A DNA stretch of 64,000 nucleotides from CAZDDB01 sp963843285 (GTDB lineage Bacteria > Acidobacteriota > HRBIN11 > JAKEFK01). This document shows positions 16,336 to 25,584 of this stretch, one piece after another. A program made the translations under genes and the position numbers. Within the stretch, counting starts at the first letter, position 1; each line of letters starts with the position of its first letter. The DNA is taken from positions 72,413 through 136,412 of the forward strand of contig CAWJJO010000016.1 in the NCBI GenBank assembly GCA_963843285.1, in the 5' to 3' direction. The notes beneath the pieces are model-generated. The model was not told where the DNA came from and did not search any database. It saw nothing but the letters and a program-made list of their open reading frames with translations.

Positions 16336-18657
16336 CTACTTTGCATTCTGAACGACTTTGCGGATTTCAGTGATCAGTTCTTTGATTTCGAACGGTTTGG
16401 TTACGTAGTTTTTGATCCCCATCCTGTACCCTCGCTGGACATCAGCTTCCGAGACGGCTGCGCTCAGAACCACCACAGGAATCGAGGCGGTGCCTTCCGC
16501 CCGTTGCAATTGTTCCATGACATCCCACCCTGTAACTTCCGGCATCATGATATCCAGCAGGATGAGATCGGGCGTGTGTGTCGCCGCTTTCAGAATTGCG
16601 TCTTTCCCATTGCTTGCTTCTACAGTCTGAAAACCTTCGGCCGTCAGCCGTTCACGAAGCAATTGAACCGTATCTTCCTCATCGTCTACTATCAAAATCG
16701 TTTTTGGCCGGCCGGTCTTATCCAGAATTCGCTGAAGAGTGGACTTCAACAGGGAATGTCCCACCGGTTTTACCAGATAATCGGCAGCTCCGAGATTCAT
16801 CCCCTTCAATTTTTCTTTAATTACCGAAAGGATCAACACCGGAATTCCGGAAGTCTCGGGGTTTGCTTTCAGTGTTTCCAGAAGATTGAAGCCATCTTGA
16901 TCCGGAAGCAGAACATCCAGAATCAGGGCATCCGGAAGAAGCTCGCGCGCGAGCAATAGTCCGCGTCCGGCCGTTTCGGCTGTGGCCACACGAAACCCTT
17001 CATCCTCCAGATACATTTTCAGCAATCGTAAAATGTCCGCATCGTCATCGATGATTTCGATGAGATAACGGTCCCCGTTTTCTTTTCTTAAGATGATTTC
17101 CTCTCCTTCCGGCTGCACTTCTTTCAAGGCAGGCAAGATCACGGTGAAGGTGGTTCCTTCTCCAATCTTGCTTTCCACAAAGATTCTGCCCTTATGGGCG
17201 TCCACGATGGATTTTGCGATTGCAAGACCGAGTCCCATCCCTCCATATTTTCGTTTGCTGGAAGCATCGACCTGATAAAAGCGATCGAAGATTCGAGGCA
17301 ACGCGGTTTCGGGAATTCCAACACCGGTGTCGGTAACAAAAATCTGGACCCAGCTGGCATTGCCTTCGTCCAGTGTTTCCGCGCGCACAATAATCTTGCC
17401 ACCGGAATCGGTAAACTTAATTGCATTAATCGTAAGATTTTCCAGTACTTGATAGATCTTTTCCTTGTCTCCCACAACCAGAGGAAGATCGTCCGGCATG
17501 TCGATCTGAAAGTGCAGATTTCTTCTTTCCAGTTCGGAGCCGAGATTTACGACAACCTGTTTAGAAAGTAATTTTAGGTTGAACGGTTTGACAGTCAGGA
17601 CCATCTTGTCCGAGTCCATCAGCGAATAATCCAGCAAGGCATTGATGAGCTTGGAAAGGCGATCCAGATTTTTTTGCACGACCATAAGCCCTTTTTGCTG
17701 CTTCTGGGAAACCGGGCCGAGTTTCCCTTCCAGGATGTATTCCGTATAGCCCTTGATGGAAGTCAGAGGTGTGCGAAGTTCATGGGATACATTTGCGAGG
17801 AGGTCCGACTTTACGCGATCCAACTCTTTGAGTTCCTCATTCAACCGGGCCAGCTTTTCGTTGCTGTCTTCGAGATCGCGGATATTCTTCTGAATCGTCG
17901 ATGTCATCAGGTTGAATGTTTTCGTCAGGACTTTAACTTCGTTGTCTCCCTTGCCGCCGAACGTATCTTCGGTGCTTGCCGTGGTCATTTTTCTGGCTTG
18001 TTCGGTTAGCTGCTCTAGCGGCTCAGTGATTTTGCCTGTAAAAATCCAGGCAAGGAAGCTGGTAAAGATCATACTGAGAAGTGTCAACCCCCCCACCTGA
18101 TAGATCATCATCCGGATCTGGGGATCAAGCGCCCGGTAGGAGAAATGCATGATGACCGATAGCTTGTGGCGTCCCCATTCTTCAATATATGGAGACACAA
18201 TCTCAAGATTCTTGCGTTCGTCCGACCCGTACTTATATCGCTGGCTGATTTCCAGGCGGCGTACTGCATCAAGATGGTAAGCGTCCGTAATCAGCGGAAG
18301 TTGCTCATCGGTGCGCGGAATAAAATGGCTCTTTTTGAGATTATCGGAATCAAACAGAATGCGTCCGTTTACATCGACAATTCGGATCTTCGTGATGTCC
18401 GGTTCTGAGGATAGTAGATTGCTGATCAGTTCGCGGAACTTGAAATAACCCGAATAGAAGTAGGTATCGTATCCGTCGCAGATCGGCTTTACGGCCAGAC
18501 GGGCGAAGGAAAATGCCCGATGTTCGATGTCGTTTTGAAATTCTTTGTATTTGAAATAAATCAGGAGGACAGCATTAAAAAGAAGGATAGCGGCAATAAA
18601 AAAGCTGAAGATGAGTGCATAACGAACTTTGAGGCTTTGCCAGCGGGTCTGGATCAC
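16336..18657 (-). CDS. Hybrid sensor histidine kinase with two receiver domains
   Basis: 773 residues: membrane segment 12-35, extracytoplasmic sensor 36-185, second membrane segment about 186-208, HAMP about 206-262, coiled coil, HisKA with H292 in SHELRTP, HATPase (VLENLTINAIKF, DTGVGI, GGMGLGLAIAKSI), then two receivers at about 528-645 and 650-770 (ILDVLLPDQDG and LLDIMMPEVTG). The sensor contains IRIVDVNGRILFDSDN, as in Cache/PAS-type ligand domains. The two receivers suggest a phosphorelay that ends on the single-domain regulator encoded next. No HPt domain is visible here. Confidence 0.93.
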   Translation of the reverse strand: MIQTRWQSLKVRYALIFSFFIAAILLFNAVLLIYFKYKEFQNDIEHRAFSFARLAVKPICDGYDTYFYSGYFKFRELISNLLSSEPDITKIRIVDVNGRILFDSDNLKKSHFIPRTDEQLPLITDAYHLDAVRRLEISQRYKYGSDERKNLEIVSPYIEEWGRHKLSVIMHFSYRALDPQIRMMIYQVGGLTLLSMIFTSFLAWIFTGKITEPLEQLTEQARKMTTASTEDTFGGKGDNEVKVLTKTFNLMTSTIQKNIRDLEDSNEKLARLNEELKELDRVKSDLLANVSHELRTPLTSIKGYTEYILEGKLGPVSQKQQKGLMVVQKNLDRLSKLINALLDYSLMDSDKMVLTVKPFNLKLLSKQVVVNLGSELERRNLHFQIDMPDDLPLVVGDKEKIYQVLENLTINAIKFTDSGGKIIVRAETLDEGNASWVQIFVTDTGVGIPETALPRIFDRFYQVDASSKRKYGGMGLGLAIAKSIVDAHKGRIFVESKIGEGTTFTVILPALKEVQPEGEEIILRKENGDRYLIEIIDDDADILRLLKMYLEDEGFRVATAETAGRGLLLARELLPDALILDVLLPDQDGFNLLETLKANPETSGIPVLILSVIKEKLKGMNLGAADYLVKPVGHSLLKSTLQRILDKTGRPKTILIVDDEEDTVQLLRERLTAEGFQTVEASNGKDAILKAATHTPDLILLDIMMPEVTGWDVMEQLQRAEGTASIPVVVLSAAVSEADVQRGYRMGIKNYVTKPFEIKELITEIRKVVQNAK

Positions 18658-18786
18658 TGATGCTACCTCTCCGGAGACAACATTCCGGTCGTTCTCAAGG
18701 TCCCGTCGCTATCATACCCCAAATAGCCGGCAGGAAACTACTGCTTCAGAGTATGTAGTTCCACCAATCTGATTTCCGATGTACAC

Positions 18787-18824
18787 AAAAAAATCCCGGT
18801 CCGTCGAAACAGACCGGGTTTTTG
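18787..18824 (-). terminator. Rho-independent terminator of the barrel protein gene
   Basis: On the minus strand: AAACCCGGTC, loop TGTTTCGACG, GACCGGG, then ATTTTTTT. Just downstream of the stop at 18847. Confidence 0.85.
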
Positions 18825-18846
18825 CAGTGTATATGATGTGAGAGCG

Positions 18847-19524
18847 TTAGAACCAGAAGGATACTCCTGCTGAGAACATGGTTGCGGACAGATCCAGCGG
18901 TTCAAATAAAGGATCAAACGAAGCCACGTCAAGATCCCCTTGTGCGTCCCAGTATTTCGCTTCAGCCGTGATTGTAGCCGAACGGGATACGGGAATTTGG
19001 ATTCCGCCTTCCACATGCCAGCCAAAATCGGTCCCGTCAGAAAAGGCGCTGCCGGTAATTGCTGATGGATTTGTGTTGCGGTTGATGATGAAGTCGCCGA
19101 CTTCTTCATACCGCCAGTAATAGGCTCCAATGCCTCCTCCCACGTACGGAATGACAGGTGCTTCTCTTCCGGCCGGAAGGAAACGAATTCCCGCTTCCAG
19201 CGGTATGATCTCCAGATCAATGTTGCGTACAACCGGGCTTCCGTTTGGAAATTCAAAATCCCGATCCTCGACATTGGTATCGCTCCTGTAGTAGGTGAAA
19301 CCGAAGGCGAGATTTACATAGTTTCCCATAAAATGATCGTAACCAACGTAGACGCCAAAGTCGTTCAGGTCATTGACCTCGAATGTGGTTTCCAGCTCAT
19401 TTTGACTGAAAACGTCGCTATCCCCTTTCGGGAGCACGTAACCCCCCAGGACAGTAATCGAGTCTGAATACGCGGGAAGACTTACCACTACTAAGAACAA
19501 GACGGAAAGAATGAATCTCTTCAT
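18847..19524 (-). CDS. Outer-membrane beta-barrel protein
   Basis: 225 residues from ATG 19524, preceded by AGGAGG at 19535-19540; longer in-frame readings have no such site. Signal peptide MKRFILSVLFLVVVSLPAYS. The mature part alternates polar and aromatic residues in about eight strands (FGVYVGYDHFM, VNLAFGFTYYRSD, VIPYVGGGIGAYYW, GWHVEGGIQIPV) and ends in Phe (SFWF), the usual C-terminal signature for outer-membrane insertion. Similar in outline to OmpW-type porins. Ligand or role unknown. Confidence 0.82.
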   Translation of the reverse strand: MKRFILSVLFLVVVSLPAYSDSITVLGGYVLPKGDSDVFSQNELETTFEVNDLNDFGVYVGYDHFMGNYVNLAFGFTYYRSDTNVEDRDFEFPNGSPVVRNIDLEIIPLEAGIRFLPAGREAPVIPYVGGGIGAYYWRYEEVGDFIINRNTNPSAITGSAFSDGTDFGWHVEGGIQIPVSRSATITAEAKYWDAQGDLDVASFDPLFEPLDLSATMFSAGVSFWF

Positions 19525-19640
19525 ATTAGAAGTGCCTCCTAAAGTCGTTATCTCCAAAAGAAAAGGAAGCAAATGCCATACCAGATGCCGCGTCGAGACT
19601 GGAAAGCGAAAAAAAGACTGAAAATGGAAGTGGTTTGGGG

Positions 19641-20435
19641 TCAGATGTCCACGTTTCGCTTCACTGTCTTGCGAACCAGCCAATCAGCCAGTCTCGGGGA
19701 GGTGGCATGAATGATGTTTTGCAGTCTGCCCATTCGTTGAGTAATGATCTCGATTGCAGGTTTTCTGATTGCCTGGACCACCGCTCCGGCGACCTGGGCT
19801 GGACTTTGCAACGGACCATAATATCGAATTTTCCGGTTTTTTGGATTTTCGATTACATCGAAGAATTCCGTTTCCGTTGCGCCTGGAAAAATCAAGGTTG
19901 TCAAGATTCCCGTGCCGCTCAATTCCATTCGAAGCGATTCCATCAGCCCGATCTGTGCAAATTTTGCAGCACAGTATGCGGACTTGAACGCTGCGCCCCT
20001 CCGGCCGGACATTGAGGAGATCGTAATGATCTGGCCCCCTCCCTGTTTCCGCAGAATCGGCAGAACGTTACTAATACAGTAGAACGTTCCCAGGAAGTTG
20101 GTTCTCCAGATCCGCTCCATTTGTTCTGCGGTGGTTTCTTCTACGGTTGCGTACAGGCCGGCTCCCGCGTTGTTCACCAGAACATCGATTCGTCCGAACT
20201 TCTCCAAAGACTTTTCTGCAAATTCGCGAACATCCGGTTCCTGTGTAATGTCGGCCCGGATGGCAAGTCCCACTCCGCCTTCCTGTTCGATTCGGCCGAC
20301 CAGATCCCGAAGACGCTCCAACCGGCGGGCGACCACGACGACGTTTGCGCCAAGTCGCCCCAATTGCAGAGCCGTTTCGGCTCCGATCCCCGCTGAAGCG
20401 CCCGTGACAACAACAACTTTGTTCTTGAAATCCAT
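19641..20435 (-). CDS. Short-chain dehydrogenase/reductase
   Basis: 264 residues of the classical SDR type. Cofactor loop TGASAGIG at 11-18, NNAG at 88-91, catalytic S141, Y154 and K158 (YCAAK). Arg residues after strand 2 (ARRLERL) suggest NADP(H). The C-terminal extension resembles DltE/RhlG-like or membrane-associated SDRs. Substrate cannot be told. ATG at 20435 is nine bases from the left arm of repeat copy C, so its promoter must lie in the repeat. Confidence 0.9.
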   Translation of the reverse strand: MDFKNKVVVVTGASAGIGAETALQLGRLGANVVVVARRLERLRDLVGRIEQEGGVGLAIRADITQEPDVREFAEKSLEKFGRIDVLVNNAGAGLYATVEETTAEQMERIWRTNFLGTFYCISNVLPILRKQGGGQIITISSMSGRRGAAFKSAYCAAKFAQIGLMESLRMELSGTGILTTLIFPGATETEFFDVIENPKNRKIRYYGPLQSPAQVAGAVVQAIRKPAIEIITQRMGRLQNIIHATSPRLADWLVRKTVKRNVDI

Positions 20436-20443
20436 GGTACAAC

Positions 20444-20600
20444 AATATCAAAAATCAAATATCAAAAATCAAATAAACATAAGTAAATCAGTAAATCATC
20501 AGGAATGTTGACCGGAACTCCAGCCAAGCCCGATCTCCTTTGGGTTTATTTGTTTATGGTTTTATGTTTATTTGATTTTTGATATTTGATTTTTGATATT
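20444..20600. repeat. Fold-back repeat, copy C (39-bp perfect inverted arms)
   Basis: The left arm 20444-20482 and right arm 20562-20600 are exact reverse complements over 39 bases, made of AATATCAAAAATCAAAT units and ending AAACATAA. The 79-base core has no GC-rich module. Fills the gap between the divergent SDR and rmuC genes. Confidence 0.9.
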
Positions 20601-20609
20601 CTAGTAACC

Positions 20610-21596
20610 GTGGAAATTGTTCAGATTCTACTTTTACTTCTTCTGGGAGCAGTTCTCGCTGTTGTGATCTACGTTCTCAAACTGGTACAGCAGGCGCGAA
20701 TCGATGTCCAAACTCAGGTTTCGCAGCTGCAACAGAATGTCTCGCAACGATTTGACTCCAATGTCCAAACCGTTGCAGGTCACCTGGGGATTATCACGGG
20801 GCAGATCACCAATACTACAAATGTAGTATCGCAGGTGGAAGGAAAACTGGGGCAGGTACAGGAAGCCAGCCGCCAGATCTTTGAGCTGGCCCGGCAAGTT
20901 GCCGCGCTTCAGGACATTTTGCAGTCGCCTAAAATGCGCGGCGGCCTTGGTGAATTCTTCCTCGCGGATTTGCTCGGTCAGGTTCTCCCCTCGAGTGGCT
21001 TTCAATCCCAGTTCAGGTTTGCTTCCGGAACCATCGTAGATGCCGCCTTGTTTATCGGGCAAAAAATTCTATGCGTAGATTCCAAGTTTCCTCTGGAAAA
21101 CTTCAGACGCATGCTTCAGACGGAACTGGATACCGAACGCAAGGCGGCCAGAAAACAGTTTCTTACCGATGTAAAAAAACATGTGGATGATATCGCAAAA
21201 AAGTATATCGTTCCCGAAGAAGATACATTTGATTTCGCTCTCATGTATATTCCTGCAGAAAATGTCTATTACGAGCTTGTGGTGAAAGAGGAAACTAATT
21301 TGTACGAATACTGTATGACCAAGAAAGTGATCCCGGTTTCGCCCAATACTTTCTATGCGTATTTACAGGTGATCACCATGGGTTTGCGCGGTTTCCAAAT
21401 TTCTGAACAGGCGAAGATCATTCTAGCGCAGTTACAACAGATGGAAGAAGATCTCAGTCAGTTTGAGTCAGACTTTTTGAAGATCGGTTTACACTTGCGG
21501 AACCTTCAGGCGAGTTTTGAAAAGTCAGAATCGCGTCTTGCGAAGATGAAAGACAAAATCGTCTCGATGGGGCGGGACACGGAAAAACCGGTGTAG
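20610..21596 (+). CDS. rmuC: DNA recombination protein RmuC
   Basis: About 328 residues: N-terminal membrane anchor (VQILLLLLLGAVLAVVIYVL), a coiled coil to about residue 110, then the RmuC nuclease-like domain with GGLGEFFLADLLGQVLPSSGF, VDAALFIGQKILCVDSKFPLENF and YIPAENVYYEL. The D...DSK arrangement is that of PD-(D/E)XK nucleases. The family limits inversions at short repeats, notable in a genome this rich in inverted repeats. The in-frame TTG at 20586 lies within repeat copy C, so GTG 20610 is preferred, though no strong ribosome site is visible. Confidence 0.88.
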   Translation: MEIVQILLLLLLGAVLAVVIYVLKLVQQARIDVQTQVSQLQQNVSQRFDSNVQTVAGHLGIITGQITNTTNVVSQVEGKLGQVQEASRQIFELARQVAALQDILQSPKMRGGLGEFFLADLLGQVLPSSGFQSQFRFASGTIVDAALFIGQKILCVDSKFPLENFRRMLQTELDTERKAARKQFLTDVKKHVDDIAKKYIVPEEDTFDFALMYIPAENVYYELVVKEETNLYEYCMTKKVIPVSPNTFYAYLQVITMGLRGFQISEQAKIILAQLQQMEEDLSQFESDFLKIGLHLRNLQASFEKSESRLAKMKDKIVSMGRDTEKPV

Positions 21597-21668
21597 GGGC
21601 GACCTTTATGGTCGCCCGCACAGAAATCGCAATTTCTCAGATGGGCGACCACAAGGGTCGCCCCTACC
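21597..21668. repeat. GTAGGGGCGACC hairpin repeat, copy 1
   Basis: GGGGCGACCTTTATGGTCGCCC and GGGCGACCACAAGGGTCGCCCC are joined by GCAATTTCTC-type sequence. Fills the gap between the convergent rmuC and PKD lipoprotein genes; a second copy at 27213 is also between convergent stops. Confidence 0.85.
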
Positions 21669-22922
21669 CTACTGGCAGCTTACCGTAAAATCACACACCA
21701 GCCACTCTCCGTTTTCGCGAACCATGGTGAAGAAGTGTGTGCAAACACTGGACTGGGGCGTGCCGTCGTTCAGCGTAAAGTCAAATTGGGCGGTGACGTC
21801 CGCGGTTGCAGATAGATGATCTGAACGAATCGAAACGCCGATTGCGTCGATGATGTGGTTGTCCGTAGATTGTACCTGTGTTTTCTGCTGTTCGATAATG
21901 TTGATTTCATGTTCGCGGCCCAGGCAATTAAAGCTCCATCCATCTACAATGGCTTCTGCTGAAAGTGTTTCCAGTTGCGAGAATCGGAAGAAGAACCGGG
22001 TCAGAACACTCTGAATTTCCTGCACGGCCGCAAGATCGTCAAATGGTTTTACCTTGACTTTCTTTTGCCCGACATTCTTGAACCCTTCGTCGTCTGTAAG
22101 CTGTAGCGTTACAACAAAATCTCCGGAGCTCGAATACAAATGATCGATCGTTGCGCCCTTCCCGGTTTGTCCATCTCCAAAGTCCCACCGATATTCGACA
22201 ATCGTTCCGTCATCGCTGCTGGCTGAGGCATCGCAATGAACAATATTATCTTCTTCAATGGTTGCCGGCGTTAGGACAAATGCCACAGTCGGCGCGGTCC
22301 CATCTCTGACTTCAACATTTTTGACATCCGTGCTGGTTGCGCCGTCGTTATCGCGCACAGTCAACGTGACTTGAAATGTGCCGGTTGAAGCGAACGTGTG
22401 CGTTTCTTCCGGTCCATGGGCCTTTGTATCATCACCAAACTCCCACTTGTAGCTGTCCAATTCGCCATCCGGGTCATCTGATGCCAGACCACTGAACCGG
22501 AATAAAGTGTTCTTTGCGCCAAAGGATGGCGAAATCGCAATTTTTGCGGTAGGCGCCCGGTTTGAATCGACCGTCAATGCGCCTGCGAATGTCGCAGTCC
22601 CTCCCGCAGTTGTGACCGTGATTGTACGCGCGCCTGTGGAAGCGTTGTTTGCGACGTCGAATTGTATTTCGACTTCCAGGGAATTCACTCCAGTAACCTG
22701 TGTCACATTGATGCCGTCACCAAAGCTCACAGAAACACTGCCGTTCAAATTCGTACCATGAATCGTCCCGACCACGTCTTTCTGACCGCGACTAACATTG
22801 CCGGGTGAAAACGAGCTAACCGTTGGAGTTTGGATGACCGGTCCAGTGCTGTTGTCATTGTTGCAACCGGTCCAGCCAAACAAACAAATTGCTAGAAATG
22901 CAGCCAGAATACACTTGCGCAT
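21669..22922 (-). CDS. Lipoprotein with IPT/TIG and two PKD domains and an NTF2-like tail
   Basis: 417 residues from ATG 22922, behind a GAGGAG site. Lipobox FGWTGC gives lipidation at Cys19 after MRKCILAAFLAICLFGWTG. Then an IPT/TIG domain (TVSSFSPGNVSRGQKDVVGTIHGTNL), two PKD domains (SYKWEFGDDTKAHGPEETHTF and EYRWDFGDGQTGKGATIDHLY), and a C-terminal region of about 130 residues that looks like an NTF2/SnoaL-type fold (FSQLETLSAEAIVDGW, ATADVTAQFDFTL). Surface or periplasmic binding protein; ligand unknown. The cysteines in the last domain may form a disulfide. Confidence 0.83.
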   Translation of the reverse strand: MRKCILAAFLAICLFGWTGCNNDNSTGPVIQTPTVSSFSPGNVSRGQKDVVGTIHGTNLNGSVSVSFGDGINVTQVTGVNSLEVEIQFDVANNASTGARTITVTTAGGTATFAGALTVDSNRAPTAKIAISPSFGAKNTLFRFSGLASDDPDGELDSYKWEFGDDTKAHGPEETHTFASTGTFQVTLTVRDNDGATSTDVKNVEVRDGTAPTVAFVLTPATIEEDNIVHCDASASSDDGTIVEYRWDFGDGQTGKGATIDHLYSSSGDFVVTLQLTDDEGFKNVGQKKVKVKPFDDLAAVQEIQSVLTRFFFRFSQLETLSAEAIVDGWSFNCLGREHEINIIEQQKTQVQSTDNHIIDAIGVSIRSDHLSATADVTAQFDFTLNDGTPQSSVCTHFFTMVRENGEWLVCDFTVSCQ

Positions 22923-23061
22923 GATCTGTCGACTCCTCTCGTGGTTTGGGAAGTCGTGAATTATAACACAGGCAAAAAAGGTCAACAATCGTTATTCGCC
23001 CAAGCCGCCTAACCCGGGAGATACTACATATTGTGGTGTGCTCTCGTCGAGACAAAAGTTC

Positions 23062-23090
23062 TTGTGGATTTTCTTGTTTTTAGGTATACT
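23062..23090 (+). promoter_or_regulatory. Promoter of nrdJ
   Basis: TTGTGG (23062-23067), 17 bases, TATACT (23085-23090). Transcription would start near 23097, inside the CAA-N4-TTG array. Confidence 0.55.
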
Positions 23091-23091
23091 G

Positions 23092-23159
23092 CAATCCGTT
23101 GACAATGCATTGCACAATCCATTGGACAATCCATTGGGCAAGCGGTTGACAACGCCTTG
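23092..23159. promoter_or_regulatory. Phased array of six CAA-N4-TTG palindromes upstream of nrdJ
   Basis: Six 10-bp units start at 23092, 23103, 23115, 23127, 23139 and 23150, i.e. every 11-12 bp. Units 2-4 are CAATGCATTG, CAATCCATTG and CAATCCATTG; the outer ones diverge in the middle (CAATCCGTTG, CAAGCGGTTG, CAACGCCTTG). The array begins two bases after the -10 box. It could be a multi-site operator lying on one face of the helix. It does not match the NrdR box. Confidence 0.6.
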
Positions 23160-23209
23160 CCTGGAAGGAACAAGGCAAAATAACAAAAAGGAGATAGAAC
23201 ATTCCCCCC

Positions 23210-25450
23210 ATGGTAACCCTATTTAAGAGACCCAACATTCAAAGTGCATGGCCCGATAATGCTTTGGAGATTCTCCGCATGCGCTACTTGATGAAAGATG
23301 AAAACGGCGATGTGATCGAATCAGCGGATGACCGCTGTTGGAGCGTTGCAGTTGAAATCGGCAAGGCGGAGCTTTCCTGGAAAAGCAGGGAAGAAACAGA
23401 AGAGATTATCGGTCAGTTTTTCAAAATGATGGTAGAGCGCAAGTTCATTCCAAATTCCCCTACGATGATGAACGCGGGGAAAGGAAATAACTTGCAGTAT
23501 TCTGCCTGTTATGTATTACCGGTTGAGGACAGCATTGCGGGAATTTTTGAGTCAGTGAAGAATGCCGCAATCATCCACAAATCGGGTGGTGGAACCGGTT
23601 TTTCATTTTCGCGGATCCGGCCCCGGGACGATATGGTTTCCACTACAAAAGGAGTTGCATCCGGACCTGTTTCGTTTATGAAGGTGTTTGATGCTGCCAC
23701 GGAATCGTTAAAGCAAGGGGGAACGAGACGTGGCGCAAATATGGGGATTCTGAGAGTGGACCATCCGGATATCCTGGAGTTTATTGATTGCAAGCTTTCG
23801 GGGGAAGTGAGCAATTTCAATATCTCGGTGGCGATTACGGATGAGTTCATGGGCGCCCTGGAACGAAACGAAACATACGGGTTGATTTCGCCAAAAACGG
23901 GAAAGGAAAGCGGGCGGCTGAATGCGCGGGAAGTTGTGCAGAAAATTGTGCAGGCGGCGTGGCAGACGGGCGATCCCGGACTCGTGTTTATTGACAGGAT
24001 CAATAGCGGGCACTCGAACCCGATTCCCGCATGCGGTCCTGTTGAATCTACAAATCCTTGTGGCGAACAACCTCTGTATCCGTATGAATCGTGCAATCTG
24101 GGTTCGATCAACCTGGGTCTACTGATCAAAGACGGCGCGCTCGATTTTGCTGAATTGGACCGCATTACGCGCCTTTCTGTGCGTTTTTTGGATGATGTCA
24201 TTGAACGGAATCCGTTTCCGCTCAAACAGATTGATGACATTGTAAAGAACAACCGGCGGATCGGTTTGGGTGTGATGGGTTGGGCCGATCTTCTATTCCA
24301 GCAGCGCATTCCGTATCAATCGGAAGAAGCACTGCAGCTGGCAGAGAAGATCATGCAGTTCATTGAAGAAGTTTCACACGATGAATCGCGTGCGCTGGCC
24401 GAGGAACGGAGCACGTTTCCGCGCTGGTCGGAATCGATCTATAAAGACAAGTATCCGCTGCGCAATTCCACAGTCACAACGATTGCGCCTACCGGAACCA
24501 TCAGCATCATCGCCGGTTGTTCCAGCGGAATTGAGCCGATCTTCGGTTTGTATTTCAAGCACAGACTTGGCTTTGAGTTTTTCAATCCCTTCTTTGAAGC
24601 AGTCATGCGCGAAGAGGGATACTGGTCCGAATCGTTGAAAGAACATGTGCGTAAGCATGGAACCATTGGAGAGACGAACCTTCCCGATGAATTGAAGAAT
24701 CTCTTTCGGACCGCACATGAAATTCCGCCGGAATGGCATGTGCGGATGCAGGCTGCGTTTCAGAAATTTACAGATAACGCAGTTTCTAAAACGATCAATC
24801 TGCCGAATGAAGCAAAACCGGAAGATGTGGGAGATGCGTATCTGCTGGCATGGAAAACGGGATGCCTGGGGATTACTGTGTATCGGGACGGCTGCAAACC
24901 GATGCAGGTTTTGACGCACGGCGCAAAGGCTCCAGATTTGGCTTCGGAGTCGTCGGTCATGACCATGAAGGGACGACCCGACATTTTGCTGGGCCGCACG
25001 ATCAAGATTGAATCGCCACACGGCACCGTATATACGACTGTAAACGAAAATGGAAGCGGCGAGGCGTTTGAGATCTTTGTGAACGTTGGAAAAGCAGGTT
25101 CTGATGTGGCTGCTGATGCGGAAGCGCTGGGACGCAGTCTTTCGCTGATGCTGCGAATGCCTTCTCCATTGACATCCGAGCAGCGTGTGGATTTGATCAT
25201 TCGTCATCTGCAGGGGATCGGTGGATCCCGGGATGTCGGTTTTGGATCCAAACGTGTTCGTTCTGTGCCGGATGCGATTGCCCGCGCGCTGCATAAGTAT
25301 CTGGAATCCAAACAGGAGATGCCCAAAGGCCAGCCTGTTCCCGATTCAGAGGCAGTGGCGACGGGAAACCTTTGCATGGAATGCGGCAGCCCCACGGTCA
25401 AGCAGGAAGGGTGCGAAAAGTGCCATGCCTGCGGCTGGTCCAACTGCTAA
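23210..25450 (+). CDS. nrdJ: Class II (adenosylcobalamin-dependent) ribonucleotide reductase
   Basis: 746 residues. Makes deoxyribonucleotides by a B12-generated thiyl radical, independent of oxygen. Active-site set: C100 and C295 as the redox pair, and N282-P-C284-G-E286 holding the thiyl cysteine with its Asn and Glu. GGTGFSFSRIRP and QGGTRRGANMGIL are family motifs. The last 25 residues form a cysteine-rich tail (CMECGSPTVKQEGCEKCHACG) that re-reduces the active site. AAAGGAG lies upstream. Has its own promoter, phased operator-like array and terminator. Followed by thyX on the same strand, which makes dTMP. Confidence 0.97.
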   Translation: MVTLFKRPNIQSAWPDNALEILRMRYLMKDENGDVIESADDRCWSVAVEIGKAELSWKSREETEEIIGQFFKMMVERKFIPNSPTMMNAGKGNNLQYSACYVLPVEDSIAGIFESVKNAAIIHKSGGGTGFSFSRIRPRDDMVSTTKGVASGPVSFMKVFDAATESLKQGGTRRGANMGILRVDHPDILEFIDCKLSGEVSNFNISVAITDEFMGALERNETYGLISPKTGKESGRLNAREVVQKIVQAAWQTGDPGLVFIDRINSGHSNPIPACGPVESTNPCGEQPLYPYESCNLGSINLGLLIKDGALDFAELDRITRLSVRFLDDVIERNPFPLKQIDDIVKNNRRIGLGVMGWADLLFQQRIPYQSEEALQLAEKIMQFIEEVSHDESRALAEERSTFPRWSESIYKDKYPLRNSTVTTIAPTGTISIIAGCSSGIEPIFGLYFKHRLGFEFFNPFFEAVMREEGYWSESLKEHVRKHGTIGETNLPDELKNLFRTAHEIPPEWHVRMQAAFQKFTDNAVSKTINLPNEAKPEDVGDAYLLAWKTGCLGITVYRDGCKPMQVLTHGAKAPDLASESSVMTMKGRPDILLGRTIKIESPHGTVYTTVNENGSGEAFEIFVNVGKAGSDVAADAEALGRSLSLMLRMPSPLTSEQRVDLIIRHLQGIGGSRDVGFGSKRVRSVPDAIARALHKYLESKQEMPKGQPVPDSEAVATGNLCMECGSPTVKQEGCEKCHACGWSNC

Positions 25451-25462
25451 TATTGTAAAAGT

Positions 25463-25497
25463 GGGGCAGTGTCTGGTGCACTGCTCCGCTTTATTTT
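25463..25497 (+). terminator. Terminator after nrdJ
   Basis: GGGGCAGTG (25463-25471), loop TCTGGTG, CACTGCTCC (25479-25487), then GCTTTATTTT. One G-U pair in a 9-bp stem. Confidence 0.7.
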
Positions 25498-25500
25498 GAA

Positions 25501-25568
25501 CCACGAAGGGCACGAAGAACACGAAGAAAATTAGCTTGCCTTCGTGCTCTTCGTGTTCTTCGTGGTTT
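25501..25568. repeat. CACGAAG 9-bp-phased hairpin repeat, copy 1
   Basis: Left arm CCACGAAGGGCACGAAGAAC... repeats NNCACGAAG three times at 9-base steps; the right arm from 25540 (TTCGTGCTCTTCGTGTTCTT...) is its inverse, ending GTGGTT. Between nrdJ and thyX. Confidence 0.85.
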
Positions 25569-25584
25569 AAAATAGATCCCGCCT

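Noticed and set aside
21597..21668. Rho-independent terminator
   Set aside because: The stems are strong but no T-tract follows on either strand, so it is listed as a repeat instead.
22989..23209. Cobalamin riboswitch or NrdR box before nrdJ
   Set aside because: No B12-box-like sequence and no NrdR-type site; the only clear structure is the CAA-N4-TTG array.
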